Part shown: positions 31,593-40,617 of the stretch, one piece after another
Layout of the letters: each line of letters begins with the position of its first letter
How positions within the stretch are numbered: the first letter of the stretch is position 1
DNA from: Sphingomonas sp. Ant H11
Lineage (GTDB): Bacteria; Pseudomonadota; Alphaproteobacteria; Sphingomonadales; Sphingomonadaceae
Assembly (NCBI RefSeq): GCF_000797515.1
Contig: NZ_JSBN01000015.1
Location: 1-64,000 of the forward strand
Length of the DNA: 64,000 nt
Direction: 5' to 3'
Notes under the pieces: model-generated
What the model saw: only the letters and a program-made list of their open reading frames with translations
What the model was told of the DNA's origin: nothing
Databases searched by the model: none
Program-made: the position numbers and the translations under genes

Positions 31593-32023
31593 GCCGGTGC
31601 CTTTGCGGCGGCAGCGGCGGCGGCTTCGGCGGCCGCTTCGAAGGCCAGTCGGATCGACGCGTGCCGCGCGCTGTGCGGCAGTGCAGGCGTGAACAATTCG
31701 AAGCCGGGCCAGTCGGGCAACGGCCCCTGCCCCGCCAGCCACGCGGCCAGCGCATCGCGCGCAGCGGCGATCTCAGCGGCGGATTTGCCGATCACCGCCG
31801 CGCCCATCAGCGACGACGAGGCCTGACCCAGCGCACAGGCGCGCACCAGCAGACCGAGGTCGGATACGCGCCCCTCAGCATCGACATTGATATCCACCGT
31901 CACGCGGCTGCCGCAGATCGGCGAACGTTTTTCCGAGGTCGCCATTGGACTTGGCAAGCGCTGATGATGCGGAATGGTGGCGGCGAGCCGCAGGATTTCG
32001 GTGTTGTAGAGCGGCGCGTTCAT
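31589..32023 (-). CDS. IscU/NifU-like iron-sulfur scaffold family protein
   Basis: A 144-residue protein with an IscU/SufU-like fold: GSRVTVDINVDAEGRVSDLGLLVRACALGQASSSLMG holds the region where scaffold cysteines sit. Only some of the canonical cysteines (ICGSR and RACALG) are visible. It ends in a poly-Ala tail. The likely start is the ATG at 32023; an in-frame ATG at 32041 is possible. It overlaps the antiporter gene by four bases. Confidence 0.75.
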   Translation of the reverse strand: MNAPLYNTEILRLAATIPHHQRLPSPMATSEKRSPICGSRVTVDINVDAEGRVSDLGLLVRACALGQASSSLMGAAVIGKSAAEIAAARDALAAWLAGQGPLPDWPGFELFTPALPHSARHASIRLAFEAAAEAAAAAAAKAPA

Positions 32024-32111
32024 GCAGCGGATGTAGGGCATGCCGGGGGATTCGTCACCCCGGCGATGGGATGTTCTGCGCCGCTTTGCGCGGCCAGGGA
32101 CCGAGAAATCG

Positions 32112-32669
32112 CTACTCGCCCGCGCGATCGGAGTCGGCGACGTTCGCGCCATGCCCGAACACCGGCTCGCCCTTGCGGCGGCGATCGACGAAATCGGCGA
32201 TGCTGGCGCTGGTGCTGTTGAGGAGGGGATAGACCTTGGCCGAGGTCAGCCATTCGGGGCGATGCGCCGGGCCGCCGCTGACGGTGTCGGTCATCAGCAC
32301 CACCAGCAGGAAAGCCAGGCTCGCGAGGATCAAGCCCTTGAGCGCGCCAAAGCCGAAGCCGAGCGCGCGATCGACCGGCCCCAGCACCGAATCGCGGGTA
32401 CGGGCACCGATCGCCCGCGCAACCATGCGCCCGCCATAATACGTGCCGCCCGCCAGAATCGCGAAGGCGAGCACCGCCGCGCCCGTCGTCGTGCCGACCA
32501 CGCCGGTCAACGCATGAGTCAGCGGGACATGGAACAGCTTGATCGCAAACACGATTCCGACCCAGGCGAACAGCGAAAGCACTTCGGTGACGAAGCCGCG
32601 CGTGATGCCGAGCGTGGCGGCACCGCCAACGGCGAGCAGGACCAATATGTCGAGGGCGGTAAGATGCAT
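32112..32669 (-). CDS. CvpA family membrane protein
   Basis: A 185-residue inner-membrane protein with four hydrophobic helices. LTALDILVLLAVGGAATLGITRGFVTEVLSLFAW is the CvpA start, and GARTRDSVLGPVDRALGFGFGALKGLI is the conserved middle. CvpA proteins are linked to colicin V production, envelope stress and bile resistance in enterobacteria. Located downstream of radA on the same strand, with a palindromic repeat region between. Confidence 0.9.
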   Translation of the reverse strand: MHLTALDILVLLAVGGAATLGITRGFVTEVLSLFAWVGIVFAIKLFHVPLTHALTGVVGTTTGAAVLAFAILAGGTYYGGRMVARAIGARTRDSVLGPVDRALGFGFGALKGLILASLAFLLVVLMTDTVSGGPAHRPEWLTSAKVYPLLNSTSASIADFVDRRRKGEPVFGHGANVADSDRAGE

Positions 32670-32765
32670 GGCGCGCGTCTTACAAGCGTGGGACGGTGGA
32701 AGTCGAGTGGGGTGCGGGCGTGTTGGGGGTTACGGGGTTTGGGGGAGTGCTTTCCTCAACCCGCT

Positions 32766-32831
32766 CGTTTCGAGCGTAGTCGAGAAAGAGCCACAAGCGC
32801 TGTGCCAGGTTTCTCGACTACGCTCGAAACG
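32766..32831. repeat. Perfect 22-bp inverted repeat, intergenic
   Basis: Left arm at 32766-32787 starts CGTTTCGAGCGTAG; the right arm at 32810-32831 is its exact reverse complement, 22 bases apart. Symmetry extends outward with one mismatch. It lies between radA and the CvpA gene. The arm sequence resembles short palindromes scattered in sphingomonad intergenic DNA. Confidence 0.8.
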
Positions 32832-32841
32832 AACGGACGGA

Positions 32842-32869
32842 GAGCTACGGACAGGGAGCTACGGACAGG
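32842..32869. repeat. 14-bp tandem repeat, two copies
   Basis: GAGCTACGGACAGG occurs twice in direct succession just beyond the 22-bp inverted repeat, between radA and the CvpA gene. Confidence 0.7.
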
Positions 32870-32941
32870 GCAGGGAGAGGATGCGACCAAGAGTCATTAC
32901 GCTCCACCAGTGGAAGGCTTGTGGGAGGGCGCAACGCCCCC

Positions 32942-34312
32942 TCACCGCCCCAGCATATGCTCCACAAAGCTGGCCAGCGTGCCGAATCCGCTCAACTTCA
33001 ACCCGCTCTTGTCGTCCGTCACCGCCGCGGGCAGCAGCGCGCGTTCGAAGCCGAGCTTGCCCGCCTCCTTCAAGCGCAGCGGACCGTGCGCGACCGGGCG
33101 GATTTCTCCGGACAAGGCCAGTTCGCCGAACACCACCGCATCGGCGGGCACCGGGCGTTCCGACAGCGCCGAGATGAGTGCCGCCGCCACCGCCAGATCG
33201 GCAGCCGGGTCCTGCACGCGGTAGCCACCCGCAATGTTGAGATAGACTTCGCTCGAGGAGAAACTGAGCCCGCAGCGCGCCTCCAGCACCGCCAGCACCA
33301 TGGCGAGACGCCCGCTGTCCCAGCCGACCACCGCCCGCCGGGGCGTCGCGCCGCTCGCCAAGCGCACGACCAGCGCCTGAATCTCGACCAACACCGGCCG
33401 CGTGCCCTCCAGCGCCGGGAACACCGTGGTGCCGGTCATGCCTTCCTCGCGCTGCGTCAGGAACAATGCGCTGGGGTTGGACACTTCGGCCAAGCCTTCC
33501 GCCACCATCGCGAACACGCCGATCTCGTCGGTGCCGCCAAAGCGGTTCTTGATCGCGCGCAGGATGCGATATTGGTGGCTGCGCTCGCCTTCGAAGCTCA
33601 GCACGGTATCGACCATATGTTCGAGCACGCGCGGGCCGGCGATGCTGCCGTCCTTGGTGACATGGCCGACCAGCACCACCGCAGTGCCGCGTTCCTTGGC
33701 GAAGCGGATCAATTCCTGCGCCGAGGCGCGCACCTGGCTGACGGTGCCCGGCGCCCCCTCGATCAAATCGCTATGCATCGTCTGGATCGAATCGATCACC
33801 AGCAAGGCAGGCGGCGTCGCCTGGCCGAGCGTGGTGAGAATGTCGCGCGTCGAGGACGCCGCCGCCAGCATCACCGGCGCATGGCCGAGCCCGAGCCGCC
33901 GCGCGCGCAAACGCACCTGATCGGCCGCTTCCTCGCCCGAGACATAGGCGACTGGCAGCCCGGCCAGCGCCATCTTCGCGGCCGCTTGCAGGAGCAAGGT
34001 GGATTTGCCGATGCCGGGATCGCCGCCGATCAGCGTCGCCGATCCTTCGACGAACCCGCCGCCGAGCGCGCGATCAAGCTCGGCAATGCCGGTGGCGAGC
34101 CGATCGGGTAGCGTGATCTCGGCATCGAGGCTGACGAGCTGAAACGCGCGCCCGCCGCCCTGCAGATTATGCTTCGCCTGGAACGGCGTGACGGTAGCGG
34201 GAGCTTCCTCGACCAGCGTGTTCCATTCCCCGCAATCGGCGCATTGCCCCTGCCAGCGGTGCGACACCGATCCGCAGGCCTGACAGACATAGCGCTTTTG
34301 GAGTTTTGCCAT
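32942..34312 (-). CDS. radA: DNA repair protein RadA
   Basis: RecA-like ATPase that helps branch migration and recombinational repair. The 456-residue protein starts MAKLQKRYVCQACGSVSHRWQGQCADCGEWNTL, the C4 zinc finger; Walker A is GGDPGIGKSTLL; Walker B is LLVIDSIQTM; the RadA KNRFGGTDEIG motif is present; and the C-terminal Lon-like domain follows (GYRVQDPAADLAVAAALISAL). Length and all motifs are typical. The start is the ATG at 34312; longer readings upstream are not family-like. Confidence 0.97.
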   Translation of the reverse strand: MAKLQKRYVCQACGSVSHRWQGQCADCGEWNTLVEEAPATVTPFQAKHNLQGGGRAFQLVSLDAEITLPDRLATGIAELDRALGGGFVEGSATLIGGDPGIGKSTLLLQAAAKMALAGLPVAYVSGEEAADQVRLRARRLGLGHAPVMLAAASSTRDILTTLGQATPPALLVIDSIQTMHSDLIEGAPGTVSQVRASAQELIRFAKERGTAVVLVGHVTKDGSIAGPRVLEHMVDTVLSFEGERSHQYRILRAIKNRFGGTDEIGVFAMVAEGLAEVSNPSALFLTQREEGMTGTTVFPALEGTRPVLVEIQALVVRLASGATPRRAVVGWDSGRLAMVLAVLEARCGLSFSSSEVYLNIAGGYRVQDPAADLAVAAALISALSERPVPADAVVFGELALSGEIRPVAHGPLRLKEAGKLGFERALLPAAVTDDKSGLKLSGFGTLASFVEHMLGR

Positions 34313-34485
34313 AAGCAGCGATGTAGCAACACCGGAACGAGAGGGGAACAAATTTCGTTGTGGGTCGTGTCGTCCACCCGCCCGGCGCACGCGTTTTTCA
34401 CGAAATCGGGACGCCGCCTTGTTAGCGGGCGAGTCGCGGGGCTGACCGTCGAGCACGACCCCGCGCCGGGAACAGGGGAAGCACA

Positions 34486-34751
34486 ATGGATTCGGCAACG
34501 GCGATTACGCGCGCGCGCAGCGGGCTTGGCAAGAAGACCGAATATAAGAGCCCCGGCACCATGCCATCCTTCGCCGCCGCGACCATCCCTTCCAATGGCA
34601 AGCTCGATTGCAGCGGCTTTGTCTATGCTCGCTCGGCGGATGGCGGCAGCACGGGGATGCGATCCAGGAGACCGCACCCGCGCCGTGGCTCGCCCACAAC
34701 AACGCAATTGCCGTGTGGTATGAAGGCTTTTCGGACGCGCCGTCGGCCTGA
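34486..34751 (+). pseudogene. NlpC/P60-like peptidoglycan hydrolase fragment
   Basis: A good ribosome binding site (AGGGGAAG) precedes the ATG. The frame reads AITRARSGLGKKTEYKSPG and ends in LDCSGFV, where the Cys is the catalytic residue of NlpC/P60 or CHAP hydrolases. The catalytic His region normally found 60-80 residues later is missing: after SGFVYARSADGGS the frame breaks at the G run 34653-34656, and a second frame reads TAPAPWLAHNNAIAVWYEGF to a TGA. The piece is far shorter than active enzymes, so an internal deletion plus one indel is likely. Confidence 0.6.
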
Positions 34752-35456
34752 CTACCCCCGCGCCGGGATCGCCAGACCGCGCTGCACCGCTGGCCGTGCG
34801 AGTCCGCGCTCGAGCCATGCCTTTACGTGCGTGAACTGGTCGAAGCCGACCAGCTCGCCTGCCCCGTAGAAATCGACCAGACCGCGTACCCAGCCGAGCA
34901 TCGAGATATCGGCGATGGTATAATCGTCCCCCAGGAACCAACTCTTGCCCGCGAGCACGCCGTCCATCACGCCGAGGATGCGCTTGGCTTCGGCGACATA
35001 GCGGTCACGCGGGCGCTTGTCCTCAAAGTCCTTGCCAGCAAACTTCACGAAGAAGCCGACCTGTCCGAACATCGGCCCAACCCCGCCCATCTGGAACATC
35101 ACCCACTGGATCGCCTGCCAGCGCGCAGCGGGATCGCTGGGCAGGAACTTGCCGGTCTTTTCCGCCAGATACAGCAGGATCGCGCCGGATTCGAACAAAG
35201 CGAGCGGTTTCCCATCCGGCCCATCGGGGTCGAGGATCGCGGGGATCTTGCCATTGGGGTTGAGCGATTCGAAGGCGGGGCTGTGCTGGTCGTCCTTGGC
35301 GAAATCGACCAGATGCGGCTCGTAAGCCAGCCCTGTCTCCTCCAGCATGACCGATACTTTCACGCCGTTGGGCGTGGGCAACGAATAGAGTTGCAGCCGG
35401 TCGGGCTGGGTGGCGGGCCAGCGTTGCGTGATCGGAAAGGCGGAAAGGTCGGTCAT
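34752..35456 (-). CDS. Glutathione S-transferase family protein (YghU/YfcG-like)
   Basis: A 234-residue protein with an N-terminal thioredoxin-like domain (LQLYSLPTPNGVKVSVMLEETGL, where NG-V replaces the usual Ser/Cys; SLNPNGKIPAILDP; FESGAILLYLAE) and a helical C-terminal domain. The pattern fits the disulfide-reductase-type GSTs such as YfcG and YghU. The ATG at 35456 has AAAGGAG 11 bases upstream. Convergent with the NlpC/P60 fragment and divergent from the glycosyltransferase gene. Confidence 0.9.
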   Translation of the reverse strand: MTDLSAFPITQRWPATQPDRLQLYSLPTPNGVKVSVMLEETGLAYEPHLVDFAKDDQHSPAFESLNPNGKIPAILDPDGPDGKPLALFESGAILLYLAEKTGKFLPSDPAARWQAIQWVMFQMGGVGPMFGQVGFFVKFAGKDFEDKRPRDRYVAEAKRILGVMDGVLAGKSWFLGDDYTIADISMLGWVRGLVDFYGAGELVGFDQFTHVKAWLERGLARPAVQRGLAIPARG

Positions 35457-35522
35457 CGGCGCGAAAACTCCTTTGACGCCAGAGATAGTCATCCGGCGAT
35501 AGCTTCGCTATGGCCCGGCACG

Positions 35523-36671
35523 ATGGAAGCGTCCGATCTCCGCGTAGCCCTGTTCAGCGGCAATTATAACTATACCCGTGATGGTGCCAACCAGACCCTC
35601 AACCTCCTGGTCGGCTATCTGCTCAGTCGCGGCGTGAAGGTGCGAATCTATGCACCGACGAGCCGCACCCCAGCATTCCCGCCGGTCGGCGACCTGGTCA
35701 GCGCGCCATCGATCAAGATCCCGTTGCGCGGCGAATACAAGCTGACGCGCGGCATGGGCAACCGTGTCCGGCGCGATCTCGACGCCTTCGCGCCCAATAT
35801 GATCCACGTTTCGGCACCGGACCGTCTGGGGCACAAAGCGCTCAATTATGCTGAAAAGCATAACATCGCCCGGGTTGCTTCGTACCATACGCGGTTCGAG
35901 ACCTATATGAGCTATTACGGCTTGGGGTTTCTGGTGCCGCCGATGATCGGTATTCAGAAGCGTTTTTTACAGCCGGGTCGATGAAGTGCTCGCGCCAAGC
36001 CAGGTCATGGGCGAGATCCTGCGCGAATGGGGCGTGCCCACCCCGGTGACGCGCTGGTCGCGCGGGGTCAATCACGATCGCTTCAACCCCGCGCAGCGCG
36101 ATCTGGCGTGCGACGTAGCCTTGGCATCGGCGATGACGAGGTTGCGGTCGGCTTTCTGGGGCGGCTGGTCAAAGAAAAGGGGCTGGACGTGTTCGCCGCA
36201 GCCCTCCGCACGCTCAAGGCGCGCGGCGTCAAGCACAAGACGCTGGTGATCGGCGAAGGCCCCGCGCGCGACTGGTTCGCGCAGGAAGTGCCCGATGCGG
36301 TGTTCGCCGGCTATCTGACCGGCGACGATCTGGGCAAGGCGGTCGCGTCGATGGACGTGTTCTTCAACCCGAGCGTGACCGAGACCTTCGGCAATGTCAC
36401 TCTGGAAGCCATGGCGGCGGGCGTGCCCGTCGTCGCGGCCCGCGCCAGTGGTGCCGTCGGCCTGATCGCCGACGGCGTCACCGGGCTGATCGTGCCCCCG
36501 ACCGACATCGAAGGCTACGCCGACGCCCTACAGCGCTTCTGCGAGGACCATGCCTTCCGCAGCACCGCCGGGGCCGCCGGTCATGCCGAGGCCGCGACCT
36601 ATCAATGGGAACGCATCAACCAGACCGTGCTCGACACCTATTTGAAGGTACTCGCGCGCCGCGCCGCATGA
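35523..36671 (+). CDS. Glycosyltransferase family 4-like (two frameshifts)
   Basis: Two single-base errors (extra T in the run at 35963-35968; missing G near 36108-36112) split a protein that is 382 residues when restored. The N-terminal half has SGNYNYTRDGANQTLNLLVGYLLSRG and HVSAPDRLGHKALNYA; the C-terminal half has VGFLGRLVKEKGLDVFAAAL and the GT4 signature NPSVTETFGNVTLEAMAAGVPVVA. The family includes GDP-mannose-dependent mannosyltransferases and sulfoquinovosyl transferases. The acceptor is unknown; a glycolipid role is likely. Confidence 0.85.
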
Positions 36672-36680
36672 CGTGCGCGT

Positions 36681-36995
36681 TCAGCGCCAATCATAAGCGA
36701 GTGGGGCCTCGCGAAACGCGAAGCGATCGACATGGCGCGCGACCGCGCCTTGCAACGCTTCGAGCTGTTCGACTGCGCTAGCCTCGATCCGCACCACAAG
36801 CGCATCGGGTTCGGCATCGAAAGTGACGGTGGCATCGCCCGGGAAATTGGCCCCGCGCGCATCCTTTGGGAACACGATCGTGCCGTGCTCTGGGGTGAAG
36901 ACCACCGCCAGATTGTGCTCCCAATGCTTGCAGGTTTGCTGAAGATACTTGCTCGCATGCGCCGTCGGCACGCGCGCGGTTGTGCTCAGGCTCAT
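36681..36995 (-). CDS. DUF2218 family protein
   Basis: A 104-residue protein; SKYLQQTCKHWEHN and GDATVTFDAEPDALVVRIEA are the DUF2218 pattern. The ATG at 36995 has GGAG seven bases upstream. It follows the PadR gene by 86 bases on the same strand. Function unknown; members often accompany siderophore or metal-related genes. Confidence 0.85.
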   Translation of the reverse strand: MSLSTTARVPTAHASKYLQQTCKHWEHNLAVVFTPEHGTIVFPKDARGANFPGDATVTFDAEPDALVVRIEASAVEQLEALQGAVARHVDRFAFREAPLAYDWR

Positions 36996-37081
36996 ATCAC
37001 GTCTCCGAAGGGGAGGCTCAGCCCCTGCCGCAGCCGCGGCACTTGCGAGGCGACGGCGGAGGAGCTGAAGCCGGGTCATGC

Positions 37082-37711
37082 TTACAGCCGCTCGATCTTC
37101 TGCGCGGCTTCGTCGATCAGCGCGACGACTTCGTGCAGCGTTTCCTGCGCCACGTCCTCGCTGCGCAACTTGTGGATCAACACTTCGCGCAGATTGCCCA
37201 TCGCCCTGCGCACCGAGGCGCTGTCAGTCCGCGCGCGTTCTGCGCCGACCTCGGCAAGGCGCGCGAACAGCGCCTCGACCTGTTCGGCATTCTCGGCGAG
37301 ATGCGCGGTGCCGGTCTCGGTGACCGCGAAGAGCTTCTTCGCCCCATCGGCCTGCCGCGCCTCGATCAAGTCCATGTCGTCGAGCAGGGTCAGCGTGGGA
37401 TAGACGACGCCCGGGCTCGGCGCATAGGCACCCCCCGTCAGTTCCTCGATCGAGCGGATCAGATCATAGCCGTGGCGTGGCTCGTCGGCGATCAGCTTGA
37501 GCAGCACCAACCGCAATTCGCCGCCATCGAACATCCGTCGGCCACGCGGACCACCGCGCCCGTCACCGTCGCCCCGGCCGTGCCCATGACCATGGCCACG
37601 TCCGAACCCGCCGCCGAAGCCGCCACCAAAGCGCCCGCCCATCGCCATGCCTTTACGACCTGGATGACAGCCACGGTCTCCGCGACCGCCGCGCTCTACA
37701 AATACAAACAT
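37082..37711 (-). CDS. PadR family transcriptional regulator with Gly/His-rich N-terminus
   Basis: A 209-residue regulator. The winged-helix PadR domain runs from about residue 61: GGELRLVLLKLIADEPRHGYDLIRSIEELTG and YAPSPGVVYPTLTLLDDMDLIEA; a C-terminal helical dimerisation part follows. The first 60 residues are Gly/Arg/His-rich (several HGHGHG-type steps), an extension seen in some PadR proteins that could bind metal. The ATG at 37711 follows AAAGGA by five bases. A 12-base palindrome lies 30 bases upstream. It is followed by the DUF2218 gene, which it may control. Confidence 0.88.
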   Translation of the reverse strand: MFVFVERGGRGDRGCHPGRKGMAMGGRFGGGFGGGFGRGHGHGHGRGDGDGRGGPRGRRMFDGGELRLVLLKLIADEPRHGYDLIRSIEELTGGAYAPSPGVVYPTLTLLDDMDLIEARQADGAKKLFAVTETGTAHLAENAEQVEALFARLAEVGAERARTDSASVRRAMGNLREVLIHKLRSEDVAQETLHEVVALIDEAAQKIERL

Positions 37712-37740
37712 ATCGTTCCTTTCTATAACACGATGGCACT

Positions 37741-37752
37741 AAGATATATCTT
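37741..37752. promoter_or_regulatory. Candidate PadR operator
   Basis: AAGATATATCTT is a perfect 12-base palindrome in the region between the divergent padR-type and rarA genes. Short A/T-rich palindromes of this kind serve as PadR operators in several bacteria. Autoregulation is inferred from position only. Confidence 0.45.
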
Positions 37753-37829
37753 GATTGCATCGACGCAAGGGGTTCGTGCATTTTTTTTGGGGGAAACCCT
37801 ATCTTGGCCTAACTCGCCCGAGGAAAATG

Positions 37830-39140
37830 ATGCCCGACCTGTTCGCGACCTTCGATCCTCCCGCCGCCGACCAGCCGAGCGCCACCGCCCCGCTCGCCGA
37901 CCGGCTGCGCCCGACGACGCTCGCCGAGGTGGTGGGGCAGGATCATATCACCGGCCCCGAAGGCGCGATCGGGCGGATGGTCGCGGCGGGGCGGCTGTCC
38001 TCGATGATCTTGTGGGGGCCGCCGGGCACCGGCAAGACGACGATCGCACGGCTGCTGGCCGATGCGGTTGGCTTGCGCTTCATGGCGATTTCGGCGGTGT
38101 TCTCGGGCGTCGCCGACCTCAAGAAAGCCTTTGCCGAAGCCCGCGATCACGCGAAGATCGGCAAGCGCACGTTGCTGTTCGTCGACGAAATCCACCGCTT
38201 CAACCGTGCACAGCAGGACGGCTTCCTGCCCTATGTCGAGGACGGCACCGTCACGCTGGTCGGCGCGACCACCGAGAACCCGTCCTTCGAGCTTAACGCC
38301 GCCGTGCTCAGCCGCGCGCAGGTGCTTATCCTGCATCGGCTGGATCCTGCCGCGCTCGGCAAGTTGCTCGACCGCGCAGAACAGATTGAGGGCCGCCCGC
38401 TCCCGCTCACGCCCGAGGCGCGCGATGCGATGATAGCCAGCGCCGATGGCGACGGCCGCTTCCTGCTCAACCAGGCCGAGACGCTGTTCGCAGTCGACCT
38501 GCCCGAGCCGCTCGATCCCGCCGGGCTCTCCGCCTTTCTGCAGCGCCGTGTCGCGGTGTATGACAAGGACCGCGAGGGGCATTACAACCTCATCTCCGCA
38601 CTGCACAAAGCGGTGCGCGGATCGGACCCGCAAGCCGCACTCTATTATCTGGCGCGGATGCTGACCGCCGGCGAGGAGCCGCTGTACCTGCTGCGGCGCA
38701 TGGTGCGGATGGCGGTCGAAGACATTGGCCTCGCCGATTCCAATGCGCTGACGCAATGCCTTGCCGCCAAGGACGCCTATGATTTCCTCGGCAGCCCCGA
38801 GGGCGAATTGGCGATCGCGCAGGCATGCCTGTATCTGGCCACCGCGCCCAAATCGAACGCTGCCTACAAGGCACAGAAGGCCGCCTGGAAATCGGCACGC
38901 GAGACGGGGTCGCTGATGCCGCCCGAGAATATCCTCAACGCGCCGACCAAGCTGATGAAGGACATCGGCTATGGCAAGGGCTATGCCTATGATCACGATA
39001 CCGCCGAGGGCTTTTCGGGCGCGAATTACTGGCCGGCCGAAATGGCACCGCAGACCTTCTATGTGCCGACCGAACGCGGCATGGAAAAGCGCATCGCCGA
39101 ACGCATGGCGTGGTGGGCCAGCCTGAAGGGGGAGGAATGA
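37830..39140 (+). CDS. rarA: Replication-associated recombination protein A (RarA/MgsA)
   Basis: A 436-residue AAA+ ATPase acting at stalled replication forks. PLADRLRPTTLAEVVGQDH and the Walker A GPPGTGKTTIARLLA open the AAA+ module; Walker B LLFVDEIHRFN, sensor 1 GATTENPSFEL, and the C-terminal MAVEDIGLADSNA and YPxxG-like ends are all typical. GAGGA precedes the second of two adjacent ATGs; I chose 37830. The stop overlaps the next gene's start (ATGA). Confidence 0.96.
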   Translation: MPDLFATFDPPAADQPSATAPLADRLRPTTLAEVVGQDHITGPEGAIGRMVAAGRLSSMILWGPPGTGKTTIARLLADAVGLRFMAISAVFSGVADLKKAFAEARDHAKIGKRTLLFVDEIHRFNRAQQDGFLPYVEDGTVTLVGATTENPSFELNAAVLSRAQVLILHRLDPAALGKLLDRAEQIEGRPLPLTPEARDAMIASADGDGRFLLNQAETLFAVDLPEPLDPAGLSAFLQRRVAVYDKDREGHYNLISALHKAVRGSDPQAALYYLARMLTAGEEPLYLLRRMVRMAVEDIGLADSNALTQCLAAKDAYDFLGSPEGELAIAQACLYLATAPKSNAAYKAQKAAWKSARETGSLMPPENILNAPTKLMKDIGYGKGYAYDHDTAEGFSGANYWPAEMAPQTFYVPTERGMEKRIAERMAWWASLKGEE

Positions 39141-39481
39141 AGGACTGGGAGTCGCTCGCCGCCTTTGCGCTGACGCTGCCCGACACCGTGGCCGGGACGC
39201 ATTATGGCGGGGCGGCGATCAAGGTCGCGTCAAACGGGCGGGCGTTCGTCTCGATCGGCAGCGAGGCAGGTTCGTTCGTCCTCTCGATCGACTCGGATAC
39301 CAAGGAAATCCTGCTCGAAACCGACCCAGCGACCTTCTGGCAGACGCCGCATTATGAAGGCTGGCCCGCCGTGCTGGTCCGCTATGACACTAGCGATCCG
39401 GATCGGGTGCAGGACATGGTCACCCGTGCCCGCGACCAGGCGGCCGCGCGCAAGGCCAGCAAGCCCCGCAAGAAAGCGTGA
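39137..39481 (+). CDS. MmcQ/YjbR family protein
   Basis: A 114-residue protein; FALTLPDTVAGTHYGGAAIKV and WPAVLVRYDT fit the YjbR fold (CyaY-like, possible DNA-binding). GGGGGAGGA sits directly before the ATG, which overlaps the rarA stop. Function unknown. The Lys/Arg-rich tail KASKPRKKA suggests nucleic acid contact. Confidence 0.85.
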   Translation: MKDWESLAAFALTLPDTVAGTHYGGAAIKVASNGRAFVSIGSEAGSFVLSIDSDTKEILLETDPATFWQTPHYEGWPAVLVRYDTSDPDRVQDMVTRARDQAAARKASKPRKKA

Positions 39482-40337
39482 CACCGGCGCATTTCTCACG
39501 CTTCGCCGCGATCGACTGGTCGGGAGCCAGAGGCGCGCGCCACCCCGGCATCGCGCTGGCGCTGTGCGAAACCGGCACGGCAGCGCCAACCCTCGTCAAG
39601 CCGCCGCGCGGCATCTGGTCGCGCGCCGACATCCTGCACTGGTTGCGCGATCAGGCGGATACGCCCTTGCTGGTCGGCTTCGATTTCAGCTTCGCGCCGC
39701 CTTATGTGATGCGCGGGGCGTATCTACCCGGCGAGGACACGCCAACCACCGCCCGCGCTTTCTGGGCTTATGTCGACGCGCATGCGCCCGACGCCGATCT
39801 CGGGGCAGCCTCCTTCCTCGAAGCACGGCGCGGCACGCATTTCTATCTCGTGCGCGCGACGGGACCAAGGCCGACTTCCTCCACTTCCGCCGCTGTGAAG
39901 CGCACCACAATGCCGCAGGCTTCGGCAAACCCTCGACCGTCTATGATGCGATCGGTGCCGCGCAGGTCGCCAAAGCGAGCTTCGCCGGGATGCGTCTGCT
40001 CCATCATCTCGGCACGGACGTGCCCATATGGCCGTTCGATCCCGCTCCAACCGCCGGCGCGTGCGTGGTCGAGATCTACACCACCATCGCGGCCCGCGCC
40101 GCAGGTGTGCGCAAGGGCCTCAGCAAACTGCGCGATCCTGCCGCACTCGACGTCGCGCTTGGCGTGCTCGGCAGCGCACCGCACCTTCCTCTCCCGCGCT
40201 ATACCGATCATGCCACCGACGCGATTTTGACTGCGGCGTGGCTGCGCGCCAATCGCGCACGCCCGGAATTTTGGCATCCGCCTGCCCTCACCGCACAAAT
40301 CGCACGCACGGAGGGCTGGACCTTCGGCATATCCTGA
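39478..40337 (+). CDS. DUF429-like protein (one frameshift)
   Basis: Starts at a GTG that overlaps the previous stop (GTGA). FAAIDWSGARGARHPGIALALC is an RNase H-like start of the DUF429 family, and LLVGFDFSF follows. The frame loses one base near 39849-39853; restored, GARDGTKADFLHFRRCE continues in frame to YTDHATDAILTAAWL and the product is 286 residues. Its two conserved aspartates (AIDWSG and GFDFSF) would fit a nuclease-like fold. No function is established. Confidence 0.75.
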
Positions 40338-40356
40338 CGCATTGAGCGTGCGACGT

Positions 40357-40432
40357 GCCGGCTTAGCTCAGTTGGTAGAGCGCCAGTTTTGTAAACTGGA
40401 TGTCGCGGGTTCGATCCCTGCAGCCGGCACCA
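40357..40432 (+). tRNA. tRNA-Thr (UGU)
   Basis: A 76-base tRNA. The acceptor stem GCCGGCT pairs with AGCCGGC; the anticodon stem CCAGT/ACTGG holds the loop TTTGTAA with anticodon TGT; the T loop GGGTTCGATCCC is typical; CCA is encoded. Confidence 0.96.
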
Positions 40433-40617
40433 TCTCCAACGTGGGCGATTCGGGTAACACGTCCGCTGCATTGGCCCGGCCGTCTCGGTGACAAGAACCC
40501 AAAACCGCGCCCAACCTTCGTATAAATTACAAATCCACATCGCTGCCTAAAAAGAACACCGTCGTCGGTTGAGGGGTCACGAACGTCATGGCCCCGGCCG
40601 CGCATCGGAGGCCTGTG

